Positions 1 through 8,965 of a DNA stretch of 64,000 bases are shown here, in pieces (positions within the stretch are counted from its first letter, which is position 1; every line of letters begins with the position of its first letter). Below the pieces are notes generated by a model. That model did not search any database. It had not been told where the DNA came from and was given only the letters and a program-made list of their open reading frames with translations. Source of the DNA: Pedobacter changchengzhani (GTDB taxonomy: Bacteria; Bacteroidota; Bacteroidia; Sphingobacteriales; Sphingobacteriaceae). The stretch spans positions 310,001 to 374,000 of the forward strand of contig NZ_SJCY01000003.1 in the NCBI RefSeq assembly GCF_004354365.1, in the 5' to 3' direction. Made by a program: the position numbers and the translations under genes.

Positions 1-1658
1 ATATTGTCTTTATAAAAAATAACGCCGTATCCATCAGTTGCTAAAACCAACGTGCCATCGGGCAGTTGCATAATGTCGTTTATTCTTTTGGTAAGCAAAA
101 TATTTCTTTCATAATGCCTAATTAGCGATCCGTTACCATATTGCCATAATCCTTTTAAGTTAGAAAACCATAAACTACCGTCGCGATCGTAAAAAACGTG
201 GTACGATCGCTCCCTCAAAAAATCATTTTCGGTACTGTAATTTAGCAAGTTGATGTTGAAATTATTAATACGATCGTTGGCATAAATTACGCCTGTAGAT
301 AACGCTAGGGCAAATTTATTGTCTTTTTGATTGAGGCTAAAATGCTTTATTACGAACATTAATCCATTTTCTTCCTTTAAATATTTTAATGATGGATTTT
401 TTAAGTTGGTATCACTTATGGCACCTAAACCAAATTCTGACGAGAAAAACATCGATTTATTTTTCTTATCGTAAGTTAATTGGCTTATGCTCTTAAATTT
501 TTCTTCATCTGGAATTTGAATATCATTAATGGTAAAGTTATTTAGATTTAAAATGTTGATGCTCGCATTGTTTGTACCCAGCCACAACTTATTGTTTTCA
601 TCTTTTGCAATACTTTTTATCACGTTTGCGGTTAGGCCACTTTCTTTATCCATTACAAATAAGCGGGCATTAACATTTGGCAACATATAAACACCATCGC
701 TAGTGGCAAACCACATATTGTTGGTGTTATCTTTAATGGTTTGGTTAACGGATATATTATCCAAATACGATGTTGTTTTATTGTTTTTATCGATAACAAA
801 TGCACCGTTGTTGTTAGATAGCCACACCTGCTTCGCACTTTCATCGTAATAAAAATAACCAGAAATATTTTTAATTAACTTTTGATTAATCTTTAAAACC
901 TCGGTTACTACTTTCTTTTTAAAATATTTTAAACCTGTTTCATCTAAATAAAAAAGTGCATGTGCAGGTGTGTTAATTGCACTTCGATAGGATAGAAGAT
1001 CCACTTTTTCGGGCACAATCGTAAAGTTTTTACCATCAAATTTCTGGGTACTTTTATTACTGAACGAAAAAATGTTTCCTTCGCCGTCTTCATGTAAAAA
1101 GGCATTTGCAAATTTCTCGTTTGGGTATTTTGAAGTATATTTTTTAATTGATTTACCATCCCACTTAACAATTAAATTGGTATTGGTGCCCAACCAAATA
1201 TTTCCTTTATTATCTTGTAAAAAGGAAACGATGATGGTGTTAAAGTTTAGTTGCTTTAATAATGTATCGTTATTTTGATTGTAGAATTTCCCATTATCTA
1301 AGTAGCCCAATTGTCCATTTAAGGTTAAAAACCAAAGTTTCCCTTGCCTATCTTCTTTAAGCTGTAAAATCTGTGTATCGGGTAAACCATCTTCTATAGA
1401 AAAATTTTGGAAATTTGCACCATCAAAACGACTTAAGCCACCGTCTGTTGCAATCCAGATGAAACCTCTTTTATCTTGTAGTATATAATAGCAGTTGTTA
1501 CTTGGTAACCCATTTTTGGTGGTAAAATGTTGTAAATATGTTCGCTGGGCAAAGCTGCTTACGGTTGTAAAAATCAGCATAAGTAAAAGCGCACACTGAT
1601 ATACCCTAGATAATGTGTTTTTGTATTTTAAACCTGATGGTGTTAATTTATTTATCAC
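1..1658 (-). CDS. Two-component regulator propeller sensor protein (partial, C-terminus off the left edge)
   Basis: Leftward frame open from a GTG at 1658 to the window edge, about 550 codons. The GTG start gives a basic N-terminus, a hydrophobic stretch and an A-Q cleavage site (..TTVSSFAQ), a good signal peptide; an internal ATG at 1580 would cut it off. The rest has repeated Reg_prop blades such as NGLPSNNCYYILQDKRGFIW, GLSRFDG, EDRQGKLWF and LKGLWQYG. These form the periplasmic ligand-sensing beta-propeller of Bacteroidota sensors. The start overlaps the stop of the response regulator by 11 bp, so the two are co-transcribed and co-translated. A membrane segment and a LytS-type histidine kinase domain are expected beyond the edge but are not visible. 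The GTG start is inferred. Confidence 0.8.
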   Translation of the reverse strand, partial: MINKLTPSGLKYKNTLSRVYQCALLLMLIFTTVSSFAQRTYLQHFTTKNGLPSNNCYYILQDKRGFIWIATDGGLSRFDGANFQNFSIEDGLPDTQILQLKEDRQGKLWFLTLNGQLGYLDNGKFYNQNNDTLLKQLNFNTIIVSFLQDNKGNIWLGTNTNLIVKWDGKSIKKYTSKYPNEKFANAFLHEDGEGNIFSFSNKSTQKFDGKNFTIVPEKVDLLSYRSAINTPAHALFYLDETGLKYFKKKVVTEVLKINQKLIKNISGYFYYDESAKQVWLSNNNGAFVIDKNNKTTSYLDNISVNQTIKDNTNNMWFATSDGVYMLPNVNARLFVMDKESGLTANVIKSIAKDENNKLWLGTNNASINILNLNNFTINDIQIPDEEKFKSISQLTYDKKNKSMFFSSEFGLGAISDTNLKNPSLKYLKEENGLMFVIKHFSLNQKDNKFALALSTGVIYANDRINNFNINLLNYSTENDFLRERSYHVFYDRDGSLWFSNLKGLWQYGNGSLIRHYERNILLTKRINDIMQLPDGTLVLATDGYGVIFYKDN

Positions 1659-2427
1659 TATGTGCTTTTGTGTAACTTTTAATTTTTTCGAAAAAATCAC
1701 TTGCTCGTCTTCTCGATACATTTATGCTTTCGCCATTTTTAAGTAAAGCTAATAATCCATTTTTCGAATTGTACTCTTTCAAATAATTTAAGTTAATAAT
1801 GCTCGATTTATGAATTCTAAAAAACTGATCCGTTGGTAAAATTTCTTCAAATTCTCGCAGTACTTTCGAAACTGCAATTTTATCGTGGTTATTTAAATGA
1901 AATATAGAGTAATTGCTATCTGCTTCAATGTGAATAATGTCGTCAATATCCACAATTTTAAACCCTTGGCCAAAAGGAAGCGTTATTTTTTTAATTTCTA
2001 AACGACTGTTCAACGTAGTGGCTAAATTGTTTATGCGGTCGTCATGTTCAACATTAGTCTCTCTTAAATTAAAATACGCAGTCACTTTATCAACTGCAAT
2101 AACTAATTCTTCAATATCAATTGGTTTTAATAAATAATCTAGTGCATTTGCTTTAATGGCTTTTAGGGCATACTGATCATAAGCGGTGGTAAAAATAACC
2201 ATTGCTTTATTTAATTGTGCGTGTGCAATTAATTCGAAACCATTTTCGCCTGGCATGGCGATATCTAAAAATATTAAATTAATGGTATGGTGATCGAGAA
2301 TTTCCTTCGCTTCGGCAACAGAGCGTGCTATACCAGTAATTTCTACGTTAGGACAGTTTTGTTGCAACAGAAAAAAAAGTGATGAACGGGCAAATTCCTC
2401 ATCATCAACAATTATAGCTTTTAACAT
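1648..2427 (-). CDS. LytTR-family response regulator
   Basis: 259 residues. The N-terminal receiver domain (about 1-120) has acidic D8/D9, phospho-acceptor D55 in LIFLDIAMPG and the conserved Lys in DYLLKPID. The C-terminal LytTR DNA-binding domain (about 155-250) includes the FFRIHKSSIINLNYL segment. It heads an operon with the overlapping propeller sensor and is transcribed divergently from the ferritin-like genes 130 bp away, which are therefore candidate targets (inference). A weak -7-like TATATTTA lies just upstream of its ATG. Family assignment is secure; the signal sensed is unknown. Confidence 0.93.
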   Translation of the reverse strand: MLKAIIVDDEEFARSSLFFLLQQNCPNVEITGIARSVAEAKEILDHHTINLIFLDIAMPGENGFELIAHAQLNKAMVIFTTAYDQYALKAIKANALDYLLKPIDIEELVIAVDKVTAYFNLRETNVEHDDRINNLATTLNSRLEIKKITLPFGQGFKIVDIDDIIHIEADSNYSIFHLNNHDKIAVSKVLREFEEILPTDQFFRIHKSSIINLNYLKEYNSKNGLLALLKNGESINVSRRRASDFFEKIKSYTKAHSDK

Positions 2428-2557
2428 GGTTTAAATATAGGTTTTTGAAAGTATTAAATCCTCATTATTAAAAAAAATGAAATATTCAAAAACCAAGTTG
2501 AAATTTGTCACGTATATATCAGCAAAACTTAGTAAAAAACCTCTAAACATTAAGAAA

Positions 2558-3286
2558 ATGAAAAACAATGAATTACAAAATTTAGACGAGCCGAAAGAAA
2601 CAAGCTTTGCTAATAAAACTCTTGGAAGAAGGTCATTTCTTCAATTTGCTGGAGCAAGCGCTGCAGGTGTAGCCTTACTTGCTGCTGGTTGTAGTAAAGA
2701 TAGAGGAGACCTAAGTATGCCTACTATGGGAGGTGCTACTTTAGATTTTAAAGATGATTTCGGTGTATTAAACTACGCTTACGCTTTAGAGCAATTAGAA
2801 GCTGCATTTTATATTAAAGTTGCTTCTGCATTGCCATCGGCATTTACAACTCAACAAAAAGCATATTTTCAAGATATCCAATTTCATGAGCTTGCTCACA
2901 GAGAGTTTTTCAAAAACGCTTTAGGAACAGCTGCAATTGGAAGCTTAGAAGTAGATTTTTCTTCAATCGATTTTACAAGTGCTAGTAGTGTTTTAGCTGC
3001 TTCAATGGCCTTCGAAGATTTAGGTGTAGCTGCTTACAATGGTGCTGGTGTGAGAATTAAAACTGATGCTTATTTAACCCTTGCAGGTAAAATTGTATCT
3101 GTAGAAGCTCGCCACGCTGCTTATATTAGAGATCAAATATCTAACGGATCATTTGCAGATTTAGGTACGCTAAGTGCTTTAGGGTCTGATAATGCAAATG
3201 CACTTGATGGCGCATTAACTCCTGATAAGGTTTTAGCTATTGCTGGTAAATACATCAAAACTAAAATCAACGTAATCAATCTTTAA
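2558..3286 (+). CDS. Exported ferritin-like lipoprotein (Ferritin_2 type)
   Basis: About 242 residues from the ATG at 2558. That start places a twin-arginine lipoprotein signal (GRRSFLQFAGASAAGVALLAAGC) at a normal distance from the N-terminus; the in-frame ATG at 2477 would add 27 unneeded residues. The mature part is a four-helix ferritin-like bundle with di-iron ligand motifs in order: ALEQLEAAFY, FHELAHREF (ExxH), AFEDLG and VEARHAAYI (ExxH). Function in the family is not established; iron or redox chemistry in the envelope is plausible. It is followed after 20 bp by a second ferritin-like gene and probably forms an operon with it. Confidence 0.85.
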   Translation: MKNNELQNLDEPKETSFANKTLGRRSFLQFAGASAAGVALLAAGCSKDRGDLSMPTMGGATLDFKDDFGVLNYAYALEQLEAAFYIKVASALPSAFTTQQKAYFQDIQFHELAHREFFKNALGTAAIGSLEVDFSSIDFTSASSVLAASMAFEDLGVAAYNGAGVRIKTDAYLTLAGKIVSVEARHAAYIRDQISNGSFADLGTLSALGSDNANALDGALTPDKVLAIAGKYIKTKINVINL

Positions 3287-3306
3287 TCTTTAAAACTCGA
3301 AAAATC

Positions 3307-4185
3307 ATGAATATCTTAAATATATTAGAAGAAATAGAAAAAGTTGACGGTGAAATCTACGAAAGACTGAGCCCACGACGCAATGCCATGAAAGATTTCT
3401 TTAACATGGGCAAAAAAATCTCATTAGCTGCTTTACCTTTAGCAATGGGTTCAATGTTTCAAAAAGCATACGGACAAACAAATCCATCAAGTGTAACTGA
3501 TGTATTAAACTTTGCCTTAGCATTAGAGTATTTGGAATTTAATTTTTACGATCGTGCATTATCAGTTGCAAACTCAACTTATATTCCTACAGGAGCACCA
3601 AGAAATGCAATCACAACAATCCGCGATCATGAGAAAGCACACGTTGCATTGTTTAGAGGCGCTTTGAAAATAGCTACAACTGACGCTCCAGCTTATACTT
3701 ATGCAGATTACGATTTTACTGCAGGTGGTGCATTCGGTGATGTTGATACAAATTATAGCACTTTCTTAAAGGTAGCATTAGCTTTCGAAGATACTGGTGT
3801 TAGAGCATTTAAAGGCCAAGCTACAATTTTAAAAGGTATGCCTGTTTTGACAACTGCTTTACAGGTTCACTCGGTAGAGGCACGTCACGCATCACATATC
3901 CGTCAAATGGTATCGGCAAATGTTGTAGGTGCAAGTGGATTGAAACCTTGGATTGCTTACACACCTAACGGTAATGATACTGGTGTCGCTGGTGTAAATG
4001 ATTCTTATAAAGGTGAGGAAAATACTAAGCAAGCAGGTATCGAAATTATTGGTATAAACGGTTTTGCAGGTGTTACCCAAACAATTGCAGCTGAATCTTT
4101 CGACGAAACTTTGATGGGATCAGATGTTAAGAAAATTGCAAACTTGTTCATCAAAACAGCAAATAAAAAATTCCCAGTAACGTAA
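3307..4185 (+). CDS. Exported ferritin-like domain protein
   Basis: 292 residues, paralogous in layout to the preceding gene. It has an unusually long N-terminal region (about 25 residues) before a possible Tat signal (SPRRNAMKDFF, a hydrophobic run, AYGQ). The ferritin-like bundle carries LEYLEFNFY, RDHEKAHVALF (ExxH), AFEDTGVRAF and VEARHASHI (ExxH), so the di-iron ligand set looks intact. There is no lipobox, so the mature protein is probably a soluble periplasmic partner of the lipoprotein upstream. A strong terminator follows at 4221. The substrate is unknown. Confidence 0.83.
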   Translation: MNILNILEEIEKVDGEIYERLSPRRNAMKDFFNMGKKISLAALPLAMGSMFQKAYGQTNPSSVTDVLNFALALEYLEFNFYDRALSVANSTYIPTGAPRNAITTIRDHEKAHVALFRGALKIATTDAPAYTYADYDFTAGGAFGDVDTNYSTFLKVALAFEDTGVRAFKGQATILKGMPVLTTALQVHSVEARHASHIRQMVSANVVGASGLKPWIAYTPNGNDTGVAGVNDSYKGEENTKQAGIEIIGINGFAGVTQTIAAESFDETLMGSDVKKIANLFIKTANKKFPVT

Positions 4186-4220
4186 TAAAAATTTAAGCAT
4201 GTAAATGTTTAGTTTAAGGT

Positions 4221-4254
4221 AGGGGGCAAAACTTAGGTTTTGCTCCCTTTTTTT
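4221..4254 (+). terminator. Rho-independent terminator of the ferritin-like operon
   Basis: GGGGGCAAAAC, a 4-nt loop and GTTTTGCTCCC are followed by a T-run, 36 bp past the stop codon. Confidence 0.85.
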
Positions 4255-4295
4255 GATCAAGATTTTCAGTATTTTGAATATCAGCGTTTTCATAA

Positions 4296-4601
4296 AAAAT
4301 TACTAACACTAGTAGGTTTGTTGCAGTTAAGAGTTAGTGACTTTTGACTATTTCCAGCCTGGTAGTTGTGGTTGTAAAGTTACTAACGCTGATAGCTAGG
4401 TGTTAATTAGCGTTAGTAACTTTTGCTAATTTCCATCAAATATAATTTTTGTTTCAAAGTTCCTAACGCTGATAGGCAAATAGTACTCAGCGTTAGTAAC
4501 TTTTGCCTAATTTTCATCATTTTTATTATTGTTATAAAGTTCCTAACTCAGATAGGCATGTAGTACTTAGCGTTAGTAACTTTTGTGTAATGTCCATCAA
4601 A
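4296..4601. repeat. Four tandem copies of an 80-bp hairpin-containing repeat
   Basis: Units start at about 4296, 4376, 4456 and 4536, an exact 80-bp period. Each contains a left arm like GTTACTAACGCT, about 18 nt of loop, and a right arm AGCGTTAGTAAC, then TTTTG and a TCCATCA-type tail. The second unit has a perfect 12-bp stem (4379-4390 with 4409-4420). The first unit is the most degenerate. No open frame spans the array. Confidence 0.85.
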
Positions 4602-4876
4602 TTTTGAAAACCAGGGTTAAGCTTTTCAATTATTGGCAGTCCCGTTTTATGCTTAATTTTTTTAGTAGAAAAAACTAAAATGCGTACGGGCAGGGATACC
4701 GCTACAACCGGGTTTAATTAGGTTAGGTAAATACATCAAACTTGAACCTGTTGCTGGTAAAATTTATTTAATTAAGCTAATTTTAGTAATCGAAAATTGC
4801 AAGTTTTTTACTTTATTCACTTTCGGTAAGAATGAGTGAAAAAATTCACTAAGTCACTAATTCACCCACTAACTAA
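4602..4876. other. Non-coding interval with a GC-richer structured patch
   Basis: No gene seen. At about 4639-4720 a GC-richer patch stands out from the AT-rich surroundings. It holds GGCAGTCCCG, then an A/T pairing around 4660-4680, then ACGGGCAGGGATACCGC and ACAACCGGG. CCCGT and ACGGG can pair. It resembles a dispersed extragenic element or a small structured RNA, but I cannot assign a family. Confidence 0.35.
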
Positions 4877-6001
4877 TTAGTAAGTAATCACTTGTTCTTC
4901 TAAATGCTCGGGTAAATCTCGGTAGTTATATTTTTGTCCACGAAGTTGAGGTACAAAACCTGCATCTTTAATAGATTGTTGTATGCCATTTGCCGTAAAA
5001 CGATGTGGCGCACCAGCAGCCGACACTACATTTTCTTCAATCATAATTGACCCAAAATCGTTTGCTCCAGCATGTAAACAGATTTGTGCGGTCGCTTTAC
5101 CAACCGTTAACCAACTTGCTTGTATGTTTTTAACATTAGGCAGCATGATACGGCTCAAAGCAATCATTCTTATATATTCGTCTGATGTTACATTATTGCT
5201 AATGCCACGTAAGCGTTTTAACAAAGTTCCATCATCCTGAAAAGGCCAAGGAATAAATGCTAAAAATCCATTTGCATCAGCAGGTTTTTCACTCTGTACC
5301 TGTCTAATCCAAACTAAATGCTCAAAACGCTCTTCAATGGTTTCTACGTGGCCAAACATCATCGTTGCAGAAGTGGTAATGTCCAATTGGTGGCAAGCAC
5401 GCATTACATCAAGCCATTCCTGTCCGCCACATTTGCCTTTGCTAATTAAACGCCTAACCCGATCATTCAAAATTTCGGCACCAGCACCGGGTAAACTATC
5501 CATTCCAGCGTCTTTTAAAGCGCTTAAAACTTCGGTGTGGCTTATGCCTTCTAGTTTTGCAACGTGTGCAATTTCTGGCGGACCTAAAGCATGTAGTTTT
5601 AAATCGGGATATAGTTCTTTAAGTTTTCTAAATAAATCAGCATAAAATGATAAACCTAAATCTGGATGATGCCCCCCTTGAAGCAATAATTGATCGCCAC
5701 CTAAACGAAAAGTTTCTTCAATTTTAACTTTATAGGTTTCAATATCAGTGATATAACTATCCTCGTGGCCAGGGCGACGAAAGAAATTACAGAATTTACA
5801 GTTGGCAATACAAACGTTTGTAGTGTTTACATTACGGTCTATTTGCCAAGTTACTTTACCACTCGGAACTTGAATTTTTCGAAGCTCATTTGCCACAAAC
5901 ATAAGCGATGGCGTATCGGCATTATGGTATAGGTAAACACCTTCTTCTTGACTTAAAAATTCGAAATTTAAAGCTCGCTGTAATAGATCCGCTGTATTCA
6001 T
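4877..6001 (-). CDS. mqnC: Cyclic dehypoxanthinyl futalosine synthase, radical SAM (menaquinone biosynthesis)
   Basis: 374 residues from the ATG at 6001. MqnC uses a 4Fe-4S cluster and S-adenosylmethionine to cyclise dehypoxanthine futalosine in the futalosine route to menaquinone. The radical-SAM cluster motif C64-x3-C68-x2-C71 (CIANCKFCNFF) is present, as are the MqnC-typical GGHHPDLGL and GSIMIEENVVSAAG. A longer frame starts at 6079, but a -7 box at 6006-6013 lies inside it, so 6001 is preferred. CofH/MqnE are related alternatives; the GSIMIEENVVSAAG tail favours MqnC. Other futalosine genes are not in the window. Confidence 0.9.
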   Translation of the reverse strand: MNTADLLQRALNFEFLSQEEGVYLYHNADTPSLMFVANELRKIQVPSGKVTWQIDRNVNTTNVCIANCKFCNFFRRPGHEDSYITDIETYKVKIEETFRLGGDQLLLQGGHHPDLGLSFYADLFRKLKELYPDLKLHALGPPEIAHVAKLEGISHTEVLSALKDAGMDSLPGAGAEILNDRVRRLISKGKCGGQEWLDVMRACHQLDITTSATMMFGHVETIEERFEHLVWIRQVQSEKPADANGFLAFIPWPFQDDGTLLKRLRGISNNVTSDEYIRMIALSRIMLPNVKNIQASWLTVGKATAQICLHAGANDFGSIMIEENVVSAAGAPHRFTANGIQQSIKDAGFVPQLRGQKYNYRDLPEHLEEQVITY

Positions 6002-6005
6002 ATTA

Positions 6006-6013
6006 CAAAGATA
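6006..6013 (-). promoter_or_regulatory. Bacteroidota -7 box for mqnC
   Basis: TATCTTTG on the minus strand, 4 nt before the ATG, implying a very short or absent leader. Confidence 0.6.
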
Positions 6014-6129
6014 TGGAAATGGTTTGTTGGTTGTTTGGTGTTTTGGTTTGTTGGATGTAAAATATGGCCTTTTTGGCAATTTGCAACGCTAAACAACTAA
6101 CAAACCAAAAAACAAACCAACGAAAATAA

Positions 6130-6137
6130 TATCTTTG
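6130..6137 (+). promoter_or_regulatory. Bacteroidota -7 box for the M16 peptidase pair
   Basis: TATCTTTG, 20 bp before the ATG at 6158. It mirrors the mqnC box on the other strand, with inverted CAAACCAA/TTGGTTTG tracts between them. Confidence 0.65.
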
Positions 6138-6157
6138 CCACTTTCTAAAAATTAATA

Positions 6158-7402
6158 ATGGTAAATTTCAATCGCTTTACGCTTGTCAATGGATTAAAAG
6201 TTTTGGTTCACGAAGATCCAACAACGCCAATGGCAGTTTTAAATATTTTATATGATGTTGGTGCAAGAGATGAGGAGGCCGATAAAACTGGTTTTGCACA
6301 TTTATTTGAGCACTTAATGTTCGGTGGATCGGTAAATATTCCAAGTTATGATGAGCCTTTGCAAAGAGTTGGAGGGGAAAACAACGCTTTTACCAGTAAC
6401 GATATTACCAATTATTACATCACTTTGCCAGCCGAAAATTTGGAAACTGCTTTTTGGTTAGAAAGTGATCGAATGTTAAACTTGGCTTTCTCTGAAAAGA
6501 GTTTAGATACACAGCGAAATGTAGTAAGCGAAGAATTTAAACAACGGTATCTTAATCAGCCTTATGGCGATGTATGGTTAAAACTTCGCCCGTTGGCCTA
6601 TAAAAAGCATTCGTACCAATGGGCAACAATTGGTAAGGAATTATCGCATATAGAAAACGCAACTATGGATGATGTTAAAGCTTTTTTCAAAAAGCACTAC
6701 AATCCACAAAATGCAATTTTAGTTGTTGGTGGAAATGTAAAAACAGAAGACGTAAAAAAACTTGCTGAGAAATGGTTTGAACCTATCCCGGCAGGAAATA
6801 AATACAATAGAAATTTAATTCAAGAAGAGCACCAAACCGAAGCCCGTTTTGAAACTATTACCGCTGATGTGCCTTTAAATGCAATTTATATTGCTTTTAA
6901 AATGCCAGAAAGATTAAGCGTAGATTATCATGTTTATGATCTTTTGTCTGATGTTTTATCAAGCGGAAAATCTTCGCGATTGCACAATAGCTTATTAAAA
7001 GAGCAAAAGTTGTTTAGCGAAATTAATGCCTACATTACGAGTAGTTTAGATGCGGGTTTATTCATCATCGAAGGTAAATTAGTAGAAGGTGTAACCATAC
7101 AAACCGCAGAAAAAGGGATTTGGGCTGAGTTGGAAAAATTGAAGCAAGATGCCGTTAACGAATCCGAATTGGCTAAAATTCAAAATAAAGCAGAATCGGT
7201 AATGGTGTTTTCTGAAATGAATTTATTGGATAAGGCTATGAATTTGGCTTATTACGAATTGTTGGGCGATGCCATGCTGATGAACGAAGAAACTCAAAAA
7301 TATTTAGCGGTAACAGCCGATGACCTCAAGAGAGTTTCGGAAAAAATGTTTACTAAAGAAAGCTCATCTACTTTATATTACTTAACAAAACAAAATGCTT
7401 AA
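6158..7402 (+). CDS. M16-family zinc metallopeptidase, catalytic subunit
   Basis: 414 residues. The inverted zinc motif HxxEH is present as H48-L-F-E51-H52, within the M16 context GFAHLFEHLMF, followed by the GGENNAFTS segment. No signal peptide is evident, so it is probably cytoplasmic. It overlaps the next gene by 8 bp. That gene encodes an M16 homologue without the zinc motif, the two-gene arrangement known for bacterial homologues of mitochondrial processing peptidase. A heterodimer is therefore likely. Substrates are unknown. Confidence 0.92.
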   Translation: MVNFNRFTLVNGLKVLVHEDPTTPMAVLNILYDVGARDEEADKTGFAHLFEHLMFGGSVNIPSYDEPLQRVGGENNAFTSNDITNYYITLPAENLETAFWLESDRMLNLAFSEKSLDTQRNVVSEEFKQRYLNQPYGDVWLKLRPLAYKKHSYQWATIGKELSHIENATMDDVKAFFKKHYNPQNAILVVGGNVKTEDVKKLAEKWFEPIPAGNKYNRNLIQEEHQTEARFETITADVPLNAIYIAFKMPERLSVDYHVYDLLSDVLSSGKSSRLHNSLLKEQKLFSEINAYITSSLDAGLFIIEGKLVEGVTIQTAEKGIWAELEKLKQDAVNESELAKIQNKAESVMVFSEMNLLDKAMNLAYYELLGDAMLMNEETQKYLAVTADDLKRVSEKMFTKESSSTLYYLTKQNA

Positions 7403-8666
7403 TCGAACCCAAGCACCTGATTTTAAGCAGGTAAGTCAAATAGATTTTATTCATCCAACAAAAAATAATTTAGACAACGGCATTCCTGTTTATACGCTTT
7501 TTTCTGATAATCAAGATATTGTGCGAATCGAGTTTATATTCGATAATGTTAATTGGGATAAAAGTAAGCCGTTACAGGCACTTATTACGAACACGATGAT
7601 TAACAACGGCACAAAAAAGTTTACTGCCAAAGAAATTGCCGAGCGTATAGATTTTTATGGCGCGTTTTTTCAAACAGATTATGCTCAAGATCAATCTTCG
7701 GTTACGCTGTACAGTTTAAATAAACATTTGCCATTTGTGTTGCCTATTGTAAAAAATGTACTTACGGATAGTCAATTTCCACAGCAGGAACTTGATATAT
7801 TTTTGCAAAATCAAAAACAAAAATTTCAGGTTAATTTAAAGAAAAACGATTTTGTGGCGCGTAAAACGTTTAGCCACACACTTTTTGGAGATACAATTTA
7901 TGGCGTTAATACAAGTTTAACTGATTATGACGCTGTTAACCGACTTGATTTGGCAGATTATTTTGCGAAAGCTTATAATCCATCAAATTGTACGCTTGTA
8001 ATTGCAGGTAAATTTGATAGTGAAGCTTTTGAATTATTGAACGAAACGTTTGGTAAAGGCTGGGAAAAACAAAATTCGGTTGAGAATAAATTTGCTTTGC
8101 AGGCTCATTTTAACGAGAAAATTTATGCTGAAAGAGCTGATGCTTTACAATCTGCAATAAGGATAGGTAAACTATCCATCAATCGAAATCATGTAGATTT
8201 TCCGGGTTTTCAAGTTTTGAATACGGTTTTTGGTGGTTATTTTGGATCGAGATTAATGGCTAATATCCGTGAGGAAAAAGGTTATACTTATGGAATTGGC
8301 TCGGGTATAGCTTCCTTAAAAAATGCAGGTTATTTCTTTATTGCTACTGAAGTTGGCGCAGAAGTTTGCGGTGATGCATTGACCGAAATTTATAAGGAAA
8401 TTGATATATTAAAAACTGACTTAGTTGGCGAAGATGAACTTAATTTAGTGCGCAACTATATGTTAGGTTCTATGTTAGGGAGTTTAGAAAACATATTTTC
8501 TCATGCTGATAAATTTAAAAACATCCATTTTTCAGGTTTGGGTTATGATTATTATGAAACTTACATCAAGACAGTTAAAAATATTTCATCTGGCGCAATT
8601 AAGGATTTAGCGAACAAATATTTGGGTACCGAAAACTTTGTAGAGGTTGTAGTAGGGAAGAGGTAA
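7395..8666 (+). CDS. M16-family peptidase-like protein, non-catalytic subunit
   Basis: 423 residues. It has the M16 fold but no HxxEH. The C-terminal half contains FGGYFGSRLMANIREEKGYTYG, the Arg/Tyr substrate-binding region typical of the non-catalytic M16 subunit. The start overlaps the end of the catalytic gene by 8 bp, which argues for translational coupling and a heterodimer. A terminator follows at 8687. Confidence 0.9.
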   Translation: MLNRTQAPDFKQVSQIDFIHPTKNNLDNGIPVYTLFSDNQDIVRIEFIFDNVNWDKSKPLQALITNTMINNGTKKFTAKEIAERIDFYGAFFQTDYAQDQSSVTLYSLNKHLPFVLPIVKNVLTDSQFPQQELDIFLQNQKQKFQVNLKKNDFVARKTFSHTLFGDTIYGVNTSLTDYDAVNRLDLADYFAKAYNPSNCTLVIAGKFDSEAFELLNETFGKGWEKQNSVENKFALQAHFNEKIYAERADALQSAIRIGKLSINRNHVDFPGFQVLNTVFGGYFGSRLMANIREEKGYTYGIGSGIASLKNAGYFFIATEVGAEVCGDALTEIYKEIDILKTDLVGEDELNLVRNYMLGSMLGSLENIFSHADKFKNIHFSGLGYDYYETYIKTVKNISSGAIKDLANKYLGTENFVEVVVGKR

Positions 8667-8686
8667 AAGGATTGCATTGGAAAAGG

Positions 8687-8727
8687 AGAGGGCTCAAATT
8701 TTTTAAAATTTAAGCCCTCTTTTTGTT
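8687..8727 (+). terminator. Terminator after the M16 pair
   Basis: AGAGGGCT pairs with AGCCCTCT, with extra A/T pairing inside, followed by TTTTTG. Confidence 0.85.
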
Positions 8728-8743
8728 TTTATCACTTATCGTC

Positions 8744-8790
8744 TTTCCCGCTTGCCTGTCCGGCAGGCAAGCAAAAGCGGGAATCCTAAT
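8744..8790. repeat. Dispersed extragenic palindrome
   Basis: TTCCCGCTTGCCTGTCCGGC continuing into its inverted repeat and GCGGGAATCC. Related pieces occur at 33676-33703 (CCTGCCTGCCGGACAGGC) and at about 48680-48770 (TTCCCGCGTAGGCGGGAATC). This is a scattered intergenic repeat family. Nothing else was seen in 8728-8965. Confidence 0.6.
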
Positions 8791-8965
8791 GCGAAAGAAA
8801 AACCTGTTGCTTTAAGATTCCCTATCGAGTAGGGAATGACAACTTCCCGACTGGATTTGGCTAACATGATTTTAGACGTACGTGTCAGAAAATATTTTAC
8901 GTTTTTCTTTGGTAATCTAGTGGTTAATCTTTCTCTGTGTGCGCTGTGGTAAAACCGAAATATAT

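Noticed and set aside
4296..4601. CRISPR-like array
   Set aside because: The whole 80-bp period is repetitive, with no unrelated spacers and no cas genes nearby.
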